The notes under the pieces are model-generated. The model saw only the letters and a list, made by a program, of their open reading frames with translations, searched no databases and was not told where the DNA came from. The translations under genes were made by a program, and so were the position numbers. A stretch of DNA of 64,000 bases from Chitinophaga dinghuensis (lineage in GTDB: Bacteria; Bacteroidota; Bacteroidia; Chitinophagales; Chitinophagaceae): assembly GCF_003259435.1 (NCBI RefSeq), contig NZ_QLMA01000002.1, positions 372,001-436,000 on the forward strand. The letters run 5' to 3'. Below, one piece after another: positions 52,917 through 61,614 of the stretch (positions are counted from its first letter, which is position 1; every line of letters starts with the position of its first letter).

Positions 52917-53859
52917 ATTGATGGGTCAGGAACGCTAATACCTCTTTTCTCCAGATGTCCGGCGTTTTTCTGCAAAAAGATTCATGTCCTGCATTATCCA
53001 CTACACATAATTTCTTATTGCTGGTCCCCAGGTGCTGAAACACGGTATTGGTTTCAAATTCCATCACCCGAATATCATTGCGGCCCCAGAAGTAGAGTAC
53101 AGGCATGTGCACACTGGCCGCGAAATCGGCTGGATTCATTTTAAATCCCCAGAAACCTTGTTCCAATCCACCCCAGAAGGTAAGTAACTGGGATAAAGGA
53201 GTTGTAGGGAGATGAACAGACCTCATGCGGCTGTTAACTGCATCTATCAATGTGGCATAAGGGGATTCAATAATAATTTGCTGCGGTTTCAGCTGATAAT
53301 GGTCGATGGCATGCAGGATAGCTGCTGCACCCATGCTTACACCCCAGAGAATCACGGGTTTATCCGATTGCTGCTGAACATAATCCATTGCCATTTTCAC
53401 TTCTTCCATTTCATAAAAGCCTATACTGCAGGCATTCCCACCGCTAAGGCCATGTGCACGGAAATCCACCAGCAGTGTATTGTAACCCAGGCTCCGGAAA
53501 TATGCTGCCTCTGGCAGCGGTCCCTGTTTACTCCCGTTATATCCATGAAACAGAATCACATTGCCTACTGGTTTAGCCACAGGAATCCACCAGCTGTTAA
53601 TATTGGTACCGTTGGCAGTGGTGCGGTTTACTACTGTGTAAGCGGTATCCGGGAAATGGCGGACTACCGATTTAGATATGCGAACTCCCAGGAAAATCAT
53701 TCCCAGCTTTTCACTGGTTTTCATTTGTTCAGGCTTCTTATTGATATGTTGGGGATCGTCATAGAAGTGGGTAAACTTCCAGGCATGAAAGGCTGCAATA
53801 AAGTTTAGCAGCAGTACAAGGAATAAGAGAACGTAACCAAGACGCTTAAGTAGTTTCAT
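52915..53859 (-). CDS. Alpha/beta hydrolase with N-terminal anchor
   Basis: 314 residues. A hydrophobic start (KRLGYVLLFLVLLLNFIAAF) leads into the hydrolase: VILFHGYNGSKQGPLPEAAY with oxyanion loop, the nucleophile elbow ILWGVSMGAAAILHAIDHY (G-x-S-x-G, about 175), VLYFWGRNDIRVMEFE with the Asp, and DNAGHESFCRK with the His. Substrate unknown. It is downstream of acs but separated by terminators, and its 3' end overlaps the T-run of the convergent candidate RNA. Confidence 0.88.
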   Translation of the reverse strand: MKLLKRLGYVLLFLVLLLNFIAAFHAWKFTHFYDDPQHINKKPEQMKTSEKLGMIFLGVRISKSVVRHFPDTAYTVVNRTTANGTNINSWWIPVAKPVGNVILFHGYNGSKQGPLPEAAYFRSLGYNTLLVDFRAHGLSGGNACSIGFYEMEEVKMAMDYVQQQSDKPVILWGVSMGAAAILHAIDHYQLKPQQIIIESPYATLIDAVNSRMRSVHLPTTPLSQLLTFWGGLEQGFWGFKMNPADFAASVHMPVLYFWGRNDIRVMEFETNTVFQHLGTSNKKLCVVDNAGHESFCRKTPDIWRKEVLAFLTHQ

Positions 53860-53870
53860 AAAATAGAAAA

Positions 53871-53886
53871 CGCCGCAAGAGCGGCG
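53871..53886 (-). terminator. Terminator between acs and the hydrolase gene
   Basis: CGCCGC pairs with GCGGCG over a four-base loop; on minus TTTTCTATTTT follows, ending 11 bases before the hydrolase start. Confidence 0.7.
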
Positions 53887-53907
53887 TAAAAATAAGGGAA
53901 AATATAT

Positions 53908-53936
53908 AGTGGCTGCTGTAAAAAGCAGCCACTTTT
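53908..53936. terminator. Second hairpin downstream of acs
   Basis: AGTGGCTGCT pairs with AGCAGCCACT, with T4 on plus and TATATATTTT on minus; it may add to termination of acs. Confidence 0.5.
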
Positions 53937-53944
53937 AGATAAAA

Positions 53945-55858
53945 TTATAATCTTCCTTTCTTGATCTCTTCTACAACGGCTGGGTCCAGCAGGGTAGAGG
54001 TATCGCCCAGGTTATCCAGGTCGTTTTCGGCAATCTTACGCAGGATACGGCGCATGATTTTTCCGGAACGCGTTTTCGGTAATCCTTCTACAAACTGGAT
54101 TTTATCCGGTTTTGCAATAGGTCCGATGATACGGGAAACTGTTTGTGCAATATCTTTTTTAGTAAGTTCTGCATCGTGACTTAAATGTTCCAGGGTTACA
54201 TATGCATAAATACCCTGTCCTTTAATATCGTGTGGATAACCAACTACAGCGCTTTCTACAACGCCTGCGTGCATGTTGATCGCGTTTTCCACTTCCGCAG
54301 TACCAATACGGTGACCACTCACGTTCAGTACATCGTCTACACGGCCTGTGATCCGATAGTAACCATCGTCGTCACGTAGACAACCATCGCCGGTGAAATA
54401 GAGGTTTTCGTAAGTAGAGAAGTAAGTATTACGGAATCTTTCATGATCGCCATAAGTAGTGCGCAGCATGCCTGGCCATGGGAACTTGATACAGAGGTTG
54501 CCATTAACGCCATTGCCTTTGATCTCTTTACCTTGTTCATCCACCAATATAGGTTGTACTCCTGGCATTGGAAGCGTTGCGTAGCCTGGTTTCTCTTTGG
54601 TGATGCCGGCCAGTGGGGTAATCATAATACCACCTGTTTCCGTTTGCCACCAGGTATCTACGATCGGGCATCTGCCTTTACCAATATTATCTTTAAACCA
54701 ATGCCATGCTTCCTCATTGATCGGTTCGCCCACACTTCCCAGTTTACGGAGAGAGCTGAGATCCTTATGATTAACAGGTCCCAGACCATATCCCATCAGG
54801 CTGCGAATAGCCGTAGGAGCTGTGTAGAGGATATTCACACGGAACTTATCCACAATTTCCCAGAGACGACCCGCATCAGGATAGGTAGGAACGCCTTCAA
54901 ACATTAATGTGGTAGCGCCGGCGGACAGTGGACCATAAATAATATAGCTATGACCTGTGATCCAACCTACGTCTGCGGTACAGAAGTATACTTCGCCTGG
55001 CTGGTACTGGAAGGTATTTACGAATGTGTAATTGGCATATACCATATAACCGCCACAGGTGTGTACAACCCCTTTAGGTTTACCAGTAGATCCCGAAGTA
55101 TAAAGGATGAAGAGCATGTCTTCCGCATCCATTTCTTCTGCAGGACAAGGAGGGTTGCCTTGTGTTTCTACAGCCTTAATTTCATCTTCCCACCAAACGT
55201 CTCGGCCTTTCAGCATGCTGACAGGAGTGCGGGTGCGGGTGGCAACGATTACTTTTTTCACTGTAGGACAAGTCATCAGCGCATCATCGATTACTGATTT
55301 CAGCGGGATATCCTTGTTGCCACGGAATGCGCCATCACAGGTGATGACCAGGCTGCAACTAGCATCTTTAATCCTGTCCGAGATAGATTGAGCAGAGAAA
55401 CCGCCGAATACTACGGAATGGATAGCCCCAATGCGGGCACAAGCCAATACAGCGATCGCCAGTTCCGGGATCATACCCATATAGATACATACGCGGTCGC
55501 CTTTTTTAACCCCATTGTTTTTGAGGACATTGGCGAACTGACATACTTTATTATATAATTCGCGATAAGTAAGAATTCTGTGACGCTCTTCCGGATCGTT
55601 GGGTTCCCAAATGATGGCGGGCGTGTTTCCAAGTGTGCCCAGATGACGGTCAAGACAATTCTCTGTAATGTTCAGTTTACCGCCCTGGAACCATTTAATA
55701 TCCGGATCAGAGAAATTCCAATCTAACACTTTGTCCCACTTGCGGCGCCAAAGAAAATGGTCCGCAACATTTGCCCAGAAGCCTTCCGGGTCCATAACGC
55801 TTTGCTGATAAGCCTGCTGGTATTCTTCAATGTTCTTGATCTGGTATGGGTACGACAT
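53945..55858 (-). CDS. acs: Acetyl-CoA synthetase
   Basis: 637 residues, normal for Acs. ATP-dependent activation of acetate to acetyl-CoA. Features are the AMP-binding signature [20 protein letters not shown] near residue 265, then [40 protein letters not shown] and [20 protein letters not shown], and the acylation-site lysine region [17 protein letters not shown] near 608. It is a single gene; no clear promoter was found. Confidence 0.97.
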   Translation of the reverse strand: MSYPYQIKNIEEYQQAYQQSVMDPEGFWANVADHFLWRRKWDKVLDWNFSDPDIKWFQGGKLNITENCLDRHLGTLGNTPAIIWEPNDPEERHRILTYRELYNKVCQFANVLKNNGVKKGDRVCIYMGMIPELAIAVLACARIGAIHSVVFGGFSAQSISDRIKDASCSLVITCDGAFRGNKDIPLKSVIDDALMTCPTVKKVIVATRTRTPVSMLKGRDVWWEDEIKAVETQGNPPCPAEEMDAEDMLFILYTSGSTGKPKGVVHTCGGYMVYANYTFVNTFQYQPGEVYFCTADVGWITGHSYIIYGPLSAGATTLMFEGVPTYPDAGRLWEIVDKFRVNILYTAPTAIRSLMGYGLGPVNHKDLSSLRKLGSVGEPINEEAWHWFKDNIGKGRCPIVDTWWQTETGGIMITPLAGITKEKPGYATLPMPGVQPILVDEQGKEIKGNGVNGNLCIKFPWPGMLRTTYGDHERFRNTYFSTYENLYFTGDGCLRDDDGYYRITGRVDDVLNVSGHRIGTAEVENAINMHAGVVESAVVGYPHDIKGQGIYAYVTLEHLSHDAELTKKDIAQTVSRIIGPIAKPDKIQFVEGLPKTRSGKIMRRILRKIAENDLDNLGDTSTLLDPAVVEEIKKGRL

Positions 55859-55979
55859 AGCACCGTATTGTTAATTGTTTAATAGAAGCATTTCCTAACG
55901 GGCTTTAAATTTAAGGAAAAGGAATCGTTTAGTAGAAAAAATCTAAAAAAAGACTTGAAATGCCAATTATTATTCAAAA

Positions 55980-56014
55980 GAAAAACCCTGCTTCACATAA
56001 ATGTAAAGCAGGGT
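55980..56014 (-). terminator. Terminator of the 101-residue gene
   Basis: ACCCTGCTT pairs with AAGCAGGGT over a 12-base loop; on minus TTTTTCTTTT follows. Confidence 0.8.
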
Positions 56015-56053
56015 AATTGCCCCGGAAAATGCTGTTCAAACTGGAGATTTACT

Positions 56054-56359
56054 TTATTTCTGCTGGAAGCGTTGAAAATGCTGTCCTGTTTCACCAAAAA
56101 GCTCCATCAGAACTGCAATGATCTTTTCTTTTTCCGCATTGCTGAGGGCAGGAATGATTTTCCCTTCCTCTTCGTTACTTACTTTATCTCTCAGTCGCAT
56201 TTTCCTGTAGAATGTAGGGATGCTCCAACTACATTCTTCACAGATTCTCTCTCTGAACCGGATCGGTAAATTAGTCAACCGAGTATGAATGTCAGCTAAT
56301 ACATTCGGCTTCCTTTTTACCTTTCCTGATACTTTGGTTGAATTGATTAAGGCTAACAT
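56054..56359 (-). CDS. Hypothetical protein, 101 residues
   Basis: MLALINSTKVSGKVKRKPNV, then RFRERICEECSWSIPTFYRK and a charged helical end (AEKEKIIAVLMELFGETGQH). I do not recognise the family. It is soluble, with two Cys close together (CEEC) and a possible helix-turn-helix-like pattern around SIPTFYRK, which is speculative. A terminator right after it and a TACATTTG promoter motif on the minus strand at 56415-56422 support a real gene. Confidence 0.6.
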   Translation of the reverse strand: MLALINSTKVSGKVKRKPNVLADIHTRLTNLPIRFRERICEECSWSIPTFYRKMRLRDKVSNEEEGKIIPALSNAEKEKIIAVLMELFGETGQHFQRFQQK

Positions 56360-56814
56360 AGCGCAGAAATTTGTTTAAATAAATAATGGTTAGTCTCCGG
56401 CTCCGGGGTGTAATCAAATGTATTGACATTTTATTTAAATGTCATCATTCTACATTATATTTATTTAAAATAAATTTATCTGATGAAATTCAGTGTGGGT
56501 GTGTGTTTTGGAGTATGTTTATAAATTTTGCACACATTTTTTTTCTCAAAAATGAGCAGTTTTTTTTCAATTGATTTAAGCAGATTTTTATTATGATAAT
56601 GAACGTATCAAATCAGGATAAAAGAGAAGCATATTTTCTTTCGTTTATTCATTGACGTTATATGGAAATTGGGCGACTGTCATCATTCCCCTGTAGGGTA
56701 AATTTTATCAGTTTGATAATTTAATTACCACCATGATCCAGTTTTTTGCTAAATTATACGGCAATTATTGACGGCGCCAGCCGGAAATGGACAGTATAAA
56801 CAAAAAACATAACG
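56360..56814. other. Intergenic AT-rich region between divergent genes
   Basis: 455 bases with no supportable gene. It holds the minus -7 motif TACATTTG (56415-56422) and an inverted repeat TGACATTT (56424-56431) with AAATGTCA (56437-56444) beside it, which could be an operator of that promoter. Runs of T around 56530-56570 are notable but unexplained. Confidence 0.5.
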
Positions 56815-57420
56815 ATGCAGACAGGCCTGATACATATGGGGCAGCGATTGAAACTTATCCTTAAGCAGCGAAAGATAAAAGTGATCGATTTTGCCAAGAA
56901 AGCCGGTTTTACGAACCAGATCGCCCACTATCACTTGCGCAAAAGCGATATGAAAAGAGCGAACCTGGAAAGATTCTGTACAATCATCGGCATTACTCCT
57001 GATGAATTTATGCGCTGGAACGGCGCTCAGCTGATCGCGCAGGATAAAAACCTGCACCATGGACAACGACTCCTGGAAATTATCGCAGAGAAAGGCTTGA
57101 ACAGAAGTCGCCTCGCCGATAGAATGGATATGAGTCGCCGTACCATGTACAATCTCTTTGAAAAATCTACCTTCTCACCCAGTGAGTTGGAACGTGCTGC
57201 CAGAGCTGTAGATATGAGCCTGGAAGCTTTCCTGAACCCAGGGGCCGTGGCAGAGGCTCGCCTCAGCGATTCCGAAGAAATGATGACCCAGAGAGAGAAA
57301 TACTATAAACTGCTGGAAGATCATAATGAACTCCTTCGCATGTACAGCGATCTGAAAGATGAAGTTATCCAGCTCAGAAGAGAATTACAGGAAATTAAGA
57401 AACCCACCAGGCTCCGTTAA
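56815..57420 (+). CDS. Twin helix-turn-helix protein with coiled-coil tail
   Basis: 201 residues. Two helix-turn-helix-like segments occur in order: RLKLILKQRKIKVIDFAKKA with GFTNQIAHYHLR (about 10-45) and RLLEIIAEKGLNRSRLADRM with DMSRRTMYNLFEKSTFSPS (about 85-125), each of XRE/Cro-like shape. A charged coiled coil closes the protein (EEMMTQREKYYKLLEDHNEL, DLKDEVIQLRRELQEIKK). The fold suggests a DNA-binding dimer. The gene just downstream is a paralogue with the same layout. Function unknown. Confidence 0.75.
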   Translation: MQTGLIHMGQRLKLILKQRKIKVIDFAKKAGFTNQIAHYHLRKSDMKRANLERFCTIIGITPDEFMRWNGAQLIAQDKNLHHGQRLLEIIAEKGLNRSRLADRMDMSRRTMYNLFEKSTFSPSELERAARAVDMSLEAFLNPGAVAEARLSDSEEMMTQREKYYKLLEDHNELLRMYSDLKDEVIQLRRELQEIKKPTRLR

Positions 57421-57587
57421 CCCGGTAGTTCCTCCCCGATTTATTAACCCACTGCTCACAGATTACTTCGCGTCTCCACAAATCATTACCCATCCGAACT
57501 AAACCAAGCAAATTGAGAACAGTATTGTCAAAATAATACTGTAATTCATTAGTATGATTGGAAAGATGGTTTTGTAATTGAATTGAG

Positions 57588-57617
57588 TTTGTTTGTAACT
57601 ATAAAACTATATATTTG
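57588..57617 (+). promoter_or_regulatory. Promoter of the second twin-HTH gene
   Basis: TTTG (57588-57591), 18 bases, TATATTTG (57610-57617). It fixes the start at 57657, because the longer frame from 57615 begins within the -7 box. Confidence 0.7.
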
Positions 57618-57656
57618 TATAGTTCTGTGTATCCCCTTGCCCTAAATATTCCCATT

Positions 57657-58190
57657 ATGAATGACTTCTATAAATTCCATCATGGCATCCGCCTAAGACG
57701 TATTCTAAAACATAAAAAAATAATCATCCGTCATTATGCGAAAAAAGTGGGCCTCACACCGCCATGGCTATACGATAACTTCGAGAAAACACAAATCAAG
57801 GAAGACCGGCTCGCCAAGCTACTGGCGGCTATTCCTTTGACAATGGAGGATTTCTATAATTGGGATTCCCTGAGGCAGGATAAATCCCCGCATCAGGGCG
57901 AAAGGCTATTCCTCTATCTGGAGGAAAATAAACTAAAAGTGAAAAGGGTGGCCGAAAGTTTGGGTGTAACCGTGAGTGAGCTATATGAATGGGGAGGTCA
58001 ACAAACCTTGTCGGCCATGCAGCTACTGGCATTGCAAACTTCCATCCAGTTCGATCCGGCCTATTTCAATCGCCCACAAACTACTGAACCGGAAATCAAC
58101 TGGAAGGAAGCCTTCCTGGATAAACGCATGGAATTACAACAATGTCACCGGGAAATCCGGTCCCTGAAGAAAAAACTACAAGTCGGTTAG
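57657..58190 (+). CDS. Twin helix-turn-helix protein, paralogue of the preceding gene
   Basis: 177 residues in the same design as the gene at 56815: first segment GIRLRRILKHKKIIIRHYAK and KVGLTPPWLYDNFEK, a middle DKSPHQGERLFLYLEENKLK matching DKNLHHGQRLLEIIAEKGLN of the paralogue, second segment ESLGVTVSELYEWGGQQTLS, and a shorter basic coiled tail (MELQQCHREIRSLKKKLQ). It has its own promoter. The pair shares about one residue in three by eye, indicating an old duplication. Confidence 0.72.
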   Translation: MNDFYKFHHGIRLRRILKHKKIIIRHYAKKVGLTPPWLYDNFEKTQIKEDRLAKLLAAIPLTMEDFYNWDSLRQDKSPHQGERLFLYLEENKLKVKRVAESLGVTVSELYEWGGQQTLSAMQLLALQTSIQFDPAYFNRPQTTEPEINWKEAFLDKRMELQQCHREIRSLKKKLQVG

Positions 58191-58194
58191 CCAC

Positions 58195-58731
58195 TTAAAC
58201 CATTGCTGGCGTCAATTGGAAGTATTCAGCTACTTCTTTCCAGCTATTTACACGTTTGTAATCTGTCAGGTAAATATTGTGCGGTGCTGTGAATAAAAGC
58301 CTTTCTCCTTTGAAATAACGGAGGTTTTTATCATGGTCGTCAATCATATAATCTGCATCCACAATCGTTTTCGATCCACATAACACGATGTTCTTCCAGC
58401 TGATATAAGGAAAATGTTCCTCCAGCCAGTCAATTTTCTCCTTCAGGGATAATGGAAACTCCGTTGCTGCAGATACAATAAACACCTCATGTTTTTCCAT
58501 TAAAGCCTTTATTACTTCCTGGCTATCAGGCATTACCGGTAAATCCCGGAAGAAACCCGCTTCCCGGATAAATGCATGCGTTTCCCCTTCAATCGGGAAA
58601 CCACCTCCATCCGGATGTCCATTCAAGGACTCCATCGAAACCCTTACGCCGTGCTTCTGTTCATACAAATGGATCATGTGACTGGTCAAATCCGCCATCA
58701 CATTATCCATATCAATTGCTATTCTTGCCAT
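58195..58731 (-). CDS. HAD-family 5'(3')-deoxyribonucleotidase-like protein
   Basis: 178 residues of the NT5C group. The catalytic motif is IAIDMDNVMADLTSHM (D-x-D-x-V, residues 6-12), motif II is FIVSAATEFP, and motif III/IV lies in CGSKTIVDADYMIDDHDKNL. It dephosphorylates nucleotides or similar small phosphates. Its ATG is four bases from the first operator of the divergent DeoR gene, and the pair plus the MFS gene likely form one regulated unit. Confidence 0.85.
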   Translation of the reverse strand: MARIAIDMDNVMADLTSHMIHLYEQKHGVRVSMESLNGHPDGGGFPIEGETHAFIREAGFFRDLPVMPDSQEVIKALMEKHEVFIVSAATEFPLSLKEKIDWLEEHFPYISWKNIVLCGSKTIVDADYMIDDHDKNLRYFKGERLLFTAPHNIYLTDYKRVNSWKEVAEYFQLTPAMV

Positions 58732-58734
58732 ATT

Positions 58735-58810
58735 TTGCTATTTTATGCAAACTTACGCAAGATTCTGCACATTATTGCAAAATATTTCATAATATTGCAT
58801 AAAATAGCAA
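58735..58810. promoter_or_regulatory. Operator array of the DeoR/nucleotidase divergon
   Basis: TTGCTATTTTATGCAA at 58735-58750 and its exact reverse complement TTGCATAAAATAGCAA at 58795-58810 flank the promoter region. Each arm is itself near-palindromic (TTGC-N8-GCAA). Further TTGCA/GCAA elements lie between (58755-58800). This fits binding sites of the DeoR-type regulator starting at 58815, bridging by looping. Confidence 0.75.
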
Positions 58811-58814
58811 GATC

Positions 58815-59561
58815 ATGCTGAAAGAGGAAAGACTCGATTATATATTGAAGAAGCTGCAGGCGGACAATAAAGTCTTGCAAACAGAGCTGAGTAATGATTT
58901 ACAGGTTTCGGAAGACACGGTTCGTCGTGACCTGGAAGCGCTGGCGCAGAGTGGACAGTTGATCAAAGTAAGGGGAGGAGCTATCCCGCATTCTCCTAAT
59001 CCTTATTCATTTAAGGAAAGAATTGTTTATCACGAAAATGACAAGAAACATATAGCAGCAAAGGCATTGTCGCTTATTCATGACGGACAAACCATTATTC
59101 TGGATGGAGGTACGTCTACCTTAACACTTGCCAAAATGCTGCCTCCGCATCTGAAAGTGACGATCATCACCAACAGTGTCCCTATTGTATCTCAACTGGT
59201 AGAACATCCTTCTATTGAGCTTATTTTTACCGGAGGCCGTATTGGGAAAGACTCCCAGACAGCCGGAGGTATGGACACAATCAGAATGCTGCAAAAAGTG
59301 AAAGCTGATCTTTGTTTCCTGGGTATCTGTTCCCTGCATCCAGATGCGGGCGTAACAGGGCTTGATCTCAGTGAAGCAGATGTAAAAAGCGTAATGGTAG
59401 AGTCTGCCTACAAAACCATTGCACTGGCTACCAGTGATAAAATGGGAACAGCAGAGCCTTATAAAGTATGTGATATCACAGGTATCGATACCATCGTTAC
59501 CGACAATCCGGAATTACCTTCCCTCAAACCATATATCAACCTGGGCATCCAGGTTTTATAA
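58815..59561 (+). CDS. DeoR/GlpR family transcriptional regulator
   Basis: 248 residues. The N-terminal helix-turn-helix is LDYILKKLQADNKVLQTELS, NDLQVSEDTVRRDLEALAQS, GQLIKVRGGAIPH; the sugar-isomerase-like effector domain follows with GQTIILDGGTSTLTLAKML, GGRIGKDSQTAGGMDTIRML and LGICSLHPDAGVTGLDLSEA. The inducer is usually a phosphorylated sugar or nucleoside. It is followed 12 bases later by an MFS gene and divergent from a nucleotidase, which suggests a sugar or nucleoside uptake and salvage unit. Confidence 0.94.
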   Translation: MLKEERLDYILKKLQADNKVLQTELSNDLQVSEDTVRRDLEALAQSGQLIKVRGGAIPHSPNPYSFKERIVYHENDKKHIAAKALSLIHDGQTIILDGGTSTLTLAKMLPPHLKVTIITNSVPIVSQLVEHPSIELIFTGGRIGKDSQTAGGMDTIRMLQKVKADLCFLGICSLHPDAGVTGLDLSEADVKSVMVESAYKTIALATSDKMGTAEPYKVCDITGIDTIVTDNPELPSLKPYINLGIQVL

Positions 59562-59573
59562 TTCTTTTTCCAC

Positions 59574-60728
59574 ATGATTCAACACTTGTCAATTGACCTG
59601 ATGAATAAACGAACGATCCGCATTGCTGTAAGCGCGTTGTTCTTTCTGACTGGCTTATGTTTCAGTAGCTGGACGTCCAGGATTGCAGACATACAGCTAG
59701 CGATGCATTTGAATAATGCAGGACTGGGAACAGTGCTGCTGGCACTCCCTATAGGATCGCTCATTTCACTGCCAACAGCCGGCGTGCTGGTTTCCAAGTA
59801 TGGTAGCCGACAGGTAGTTGTGAATGCAGGGATTGTATATGCTGCTTTGCTGCCCGTTTTGGGCCTGGCACAGGAGCCCTGGCAGTTGATGTTAGTATTA
59901 GTATTGTTTGGATTCAGCGGCAATCTCGCTAACATCGCAGTTAATACGCAGGCGGTAGCTGTGGAATCAATGTACGGCCGATCCATTATGGCCTCTTTTC
60001 ATGGTCTCTGGAGCGCTGCGGGCGCCACAGGTATTGGTATTGGCTGGATAATGGTTGCCTTACAGATTGCACCTGTTTATCACTTCCTCGTAGTGGCTTT
60101 TCTGGGCTGGACAATAGTAGCATTTTCCGCTTCCCGCATCCTGCAACAAGATGCAGGCGTCCAGGAAAATCAGCCCTTATTTGCGAAACCAGACAGGTTC
60201 CTGCTGATATTGGGAATCATCGCGTTCTGCTCTATGATCTGCGAAGGCACTATGTTTGAGTGGAGTATTATTTATTTCCGAAAAGTATTGAAGATAGATC
60301 CATCCTTTGCGGTAGCCAGTTCTTTTGCTTTTATGACTACAATGGCTACTGGGCGCTTTATTGCGGATAGCTTGCGTACCCGCTTTGGCGCGAAGAAAAT
60401 GCTGATCATGAGTGGTCTACTCACCGCATCTGGCTTGATGATCGCCGTAATATTCCCTTATTTCTTCACGGCTATATTCGGGTTTATGCTGGTAGGGTTG
60501 GGCGTTTGTTCTGTAGTGCCATTGGTTTATAGCGCTGCCGGAACAACGAAGTTGATGTCGCCGGGAATGGCGCTGGCAACAGTTTCCACCATCGGTTACC
60601 TGGGTTTCCTCTGTGGTCCGCCACTGATTGGTTATGTAGCCCAGTTAAGTAGCCTGTCTGTTTCCTTTACCATGATTGCGGTAATGGGAGCCTTGATTGC
60701 GGTGATGTCCAGCAGAATTAAGATTTAA
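59574..60728 (+). CDS. MFS transporter
   Basis: 384 residues with about 12 membrane segments (AVSALFFLTGLCFSSWTSRI, LGTVLLALPIGSLISLP, LMLVLVLFGFSGNLANIAVN, FSMICEGTMFEWSIIYF analogues). The pattern resembles YbjJ-like carriers of the fucose/galactose permease group. The start may instead be the internal ATG at 59601. It is likely co-transcribed with deoR. Substrate unknown, but the neighbours point to a sugar or nucleoside. Confidence 0.88.
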   Translation: MIQHLSIDLMNKRTIRIAVSALFFLTGLCFSSWTSRIADIQLAMHLNNAGLGTVLLALPIGSLISLPTAGVLVSKYGSRQVVVNAGIVYAALLPVLGLAQEPWQLMLVLVLFGFSGNLANIAVNTQAVAVESMYGRSIMASFHGLWSAAGATGIGIGWIMVALQIAPVYHFLVVAFLGWTIVAFSASRILQQDAGVQENQPLFAKPDRFLLILGIIAFCSMICEGTMFEWSIIYFRKVLKIDPSFAVASSFAFMTTMATGRFIADSLRTRFGAKKMLIMSGLLTASGLMIAVIFPYFFTAIFGFMLVGLGVCSVVPLVYSAAGTTKLMSPGMALATVSTIGYLGFLCGPPLIGYVAQLSSLSVSFTMIAVMGALIAVMSSRIKI

Positions 60729-61356
60729 CGTTATTCCCTGCTGGAGCCGGTGGGGAAAGCTTTTCTGCCATAGCAGTGGTCAGTGCCAGGATTCTTTCCA
60801 GTAGTTGCCTGTTCGTAACAACATCGCCTACACGGAGATGCAGATAAAACTTCAGTGTAATGGCGTCTTCATAATCCGTGCGAATTGCCAACTTCACATC
60901 GGGAATTAATTGTGAGAGTTGTAATAATTCTTTTTCAACCAGGTTATATACTTCGGCAGGTTTACCCTGTATAACGAAGCGCTCCTTTAATGAGATTTCA
61001 GTAGGCTCAATTCGGTTCCAGCCCAATCGGTTAAACCAGTTGTTGGGTATGGCGGCAAATTGAGCGGCATGTCCTGTTAATTCAATATAAAAATCAGATT
61101 GACCAGCTCTGACGCATCGTTGTCTGTATTCCGGGTACCCCAGGTAGCCTAATTGTCCTAACCTGATATTGTATTTACCTTCAAATAATTTCTCAAGAAT
61201 GGTGGCTTTTATTTCCCAGGAAAAAAATAGCCTGGCATGATGACCTTTATATTGGAGGTTAAATGAATAGCTGTAAGGGTTTCCATGATAGTTTTTCACA
61301 TAGAGAACATCGCGGCCATTATATGTGTTTATGATATCTTTCCAATGCAGCGCCAT
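60718..61356 (-). CDS. Hypothetical protein, 212 residues
   Basis: I do not recognise the family. The sequence MALHWKDIINTYNGRDVLYV is followed by YKGHHARLFFSWEIKATILE and IRTDYEDAITLKFYLHLRVG, an alpha-beta soluble protein without signal peptide. Its 3' end overlaps the MFS stop region by 11 bases in a convergent arrangement. Composition looks coding throughout. Confidence 0.65.
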   Translation of the reverse strand: MALHWKDIINTYNGRDVLYVKNYHGNPYSYSFNLQYKGHHARLFFSWEIKATILEKLFEGKYNIRLGQLGYLGYPEYRQRCVRAGQSDFYIELTGHAAQFAAIPNNWFNRLGWNRIEPTEISLKERFVIQGKPAEVYNLVEKELLQLSQLIPDVKLAIRTDYEDAITLKFYLHLRVGDVVTNRQLLERILALTTAMAEKLSPPAPAGNNVKS

Positions 61357-61513
61357 AGTGGGTATAGGTTCAGATTAAATGTACATGCAGTTTACAAATT
61401 TTTGCCGCATTTTCGACTATTAACTGGATAGGTAAACCGATAAAATATTTACTTAATATAATAGGTAATTTCACTGCATCAGGAGCGCGGTCAGAAATTT
61501 TTTTAAAATTTTA

Positions 61514-61545
61514 TTGTGCATTAATCTGTATTCTACGTAGCTTTG
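61514..61545 (+). promoter_or_regulatory. Promoter of carB
   Basis: TTG (61514-61516), 21 bases, TAGCTTTG (61538-61545). The leader to the ATG at 61615 is about 65 bases. Confidence 0.65.
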
Positions 61546-61614
61546 CACGATTTTTTTGTCCCCATCGTTGGCAGAAGAATCAATTTGGTTTTTCATTTTC
61601 AATAGATTACACAA

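Noticed and set aside
52825..52920. 33-codon frame inside the candidate small RNA
   Set aside because: It would read through the terminator stem and T-run, so it would not be translated from the terminated transcript.
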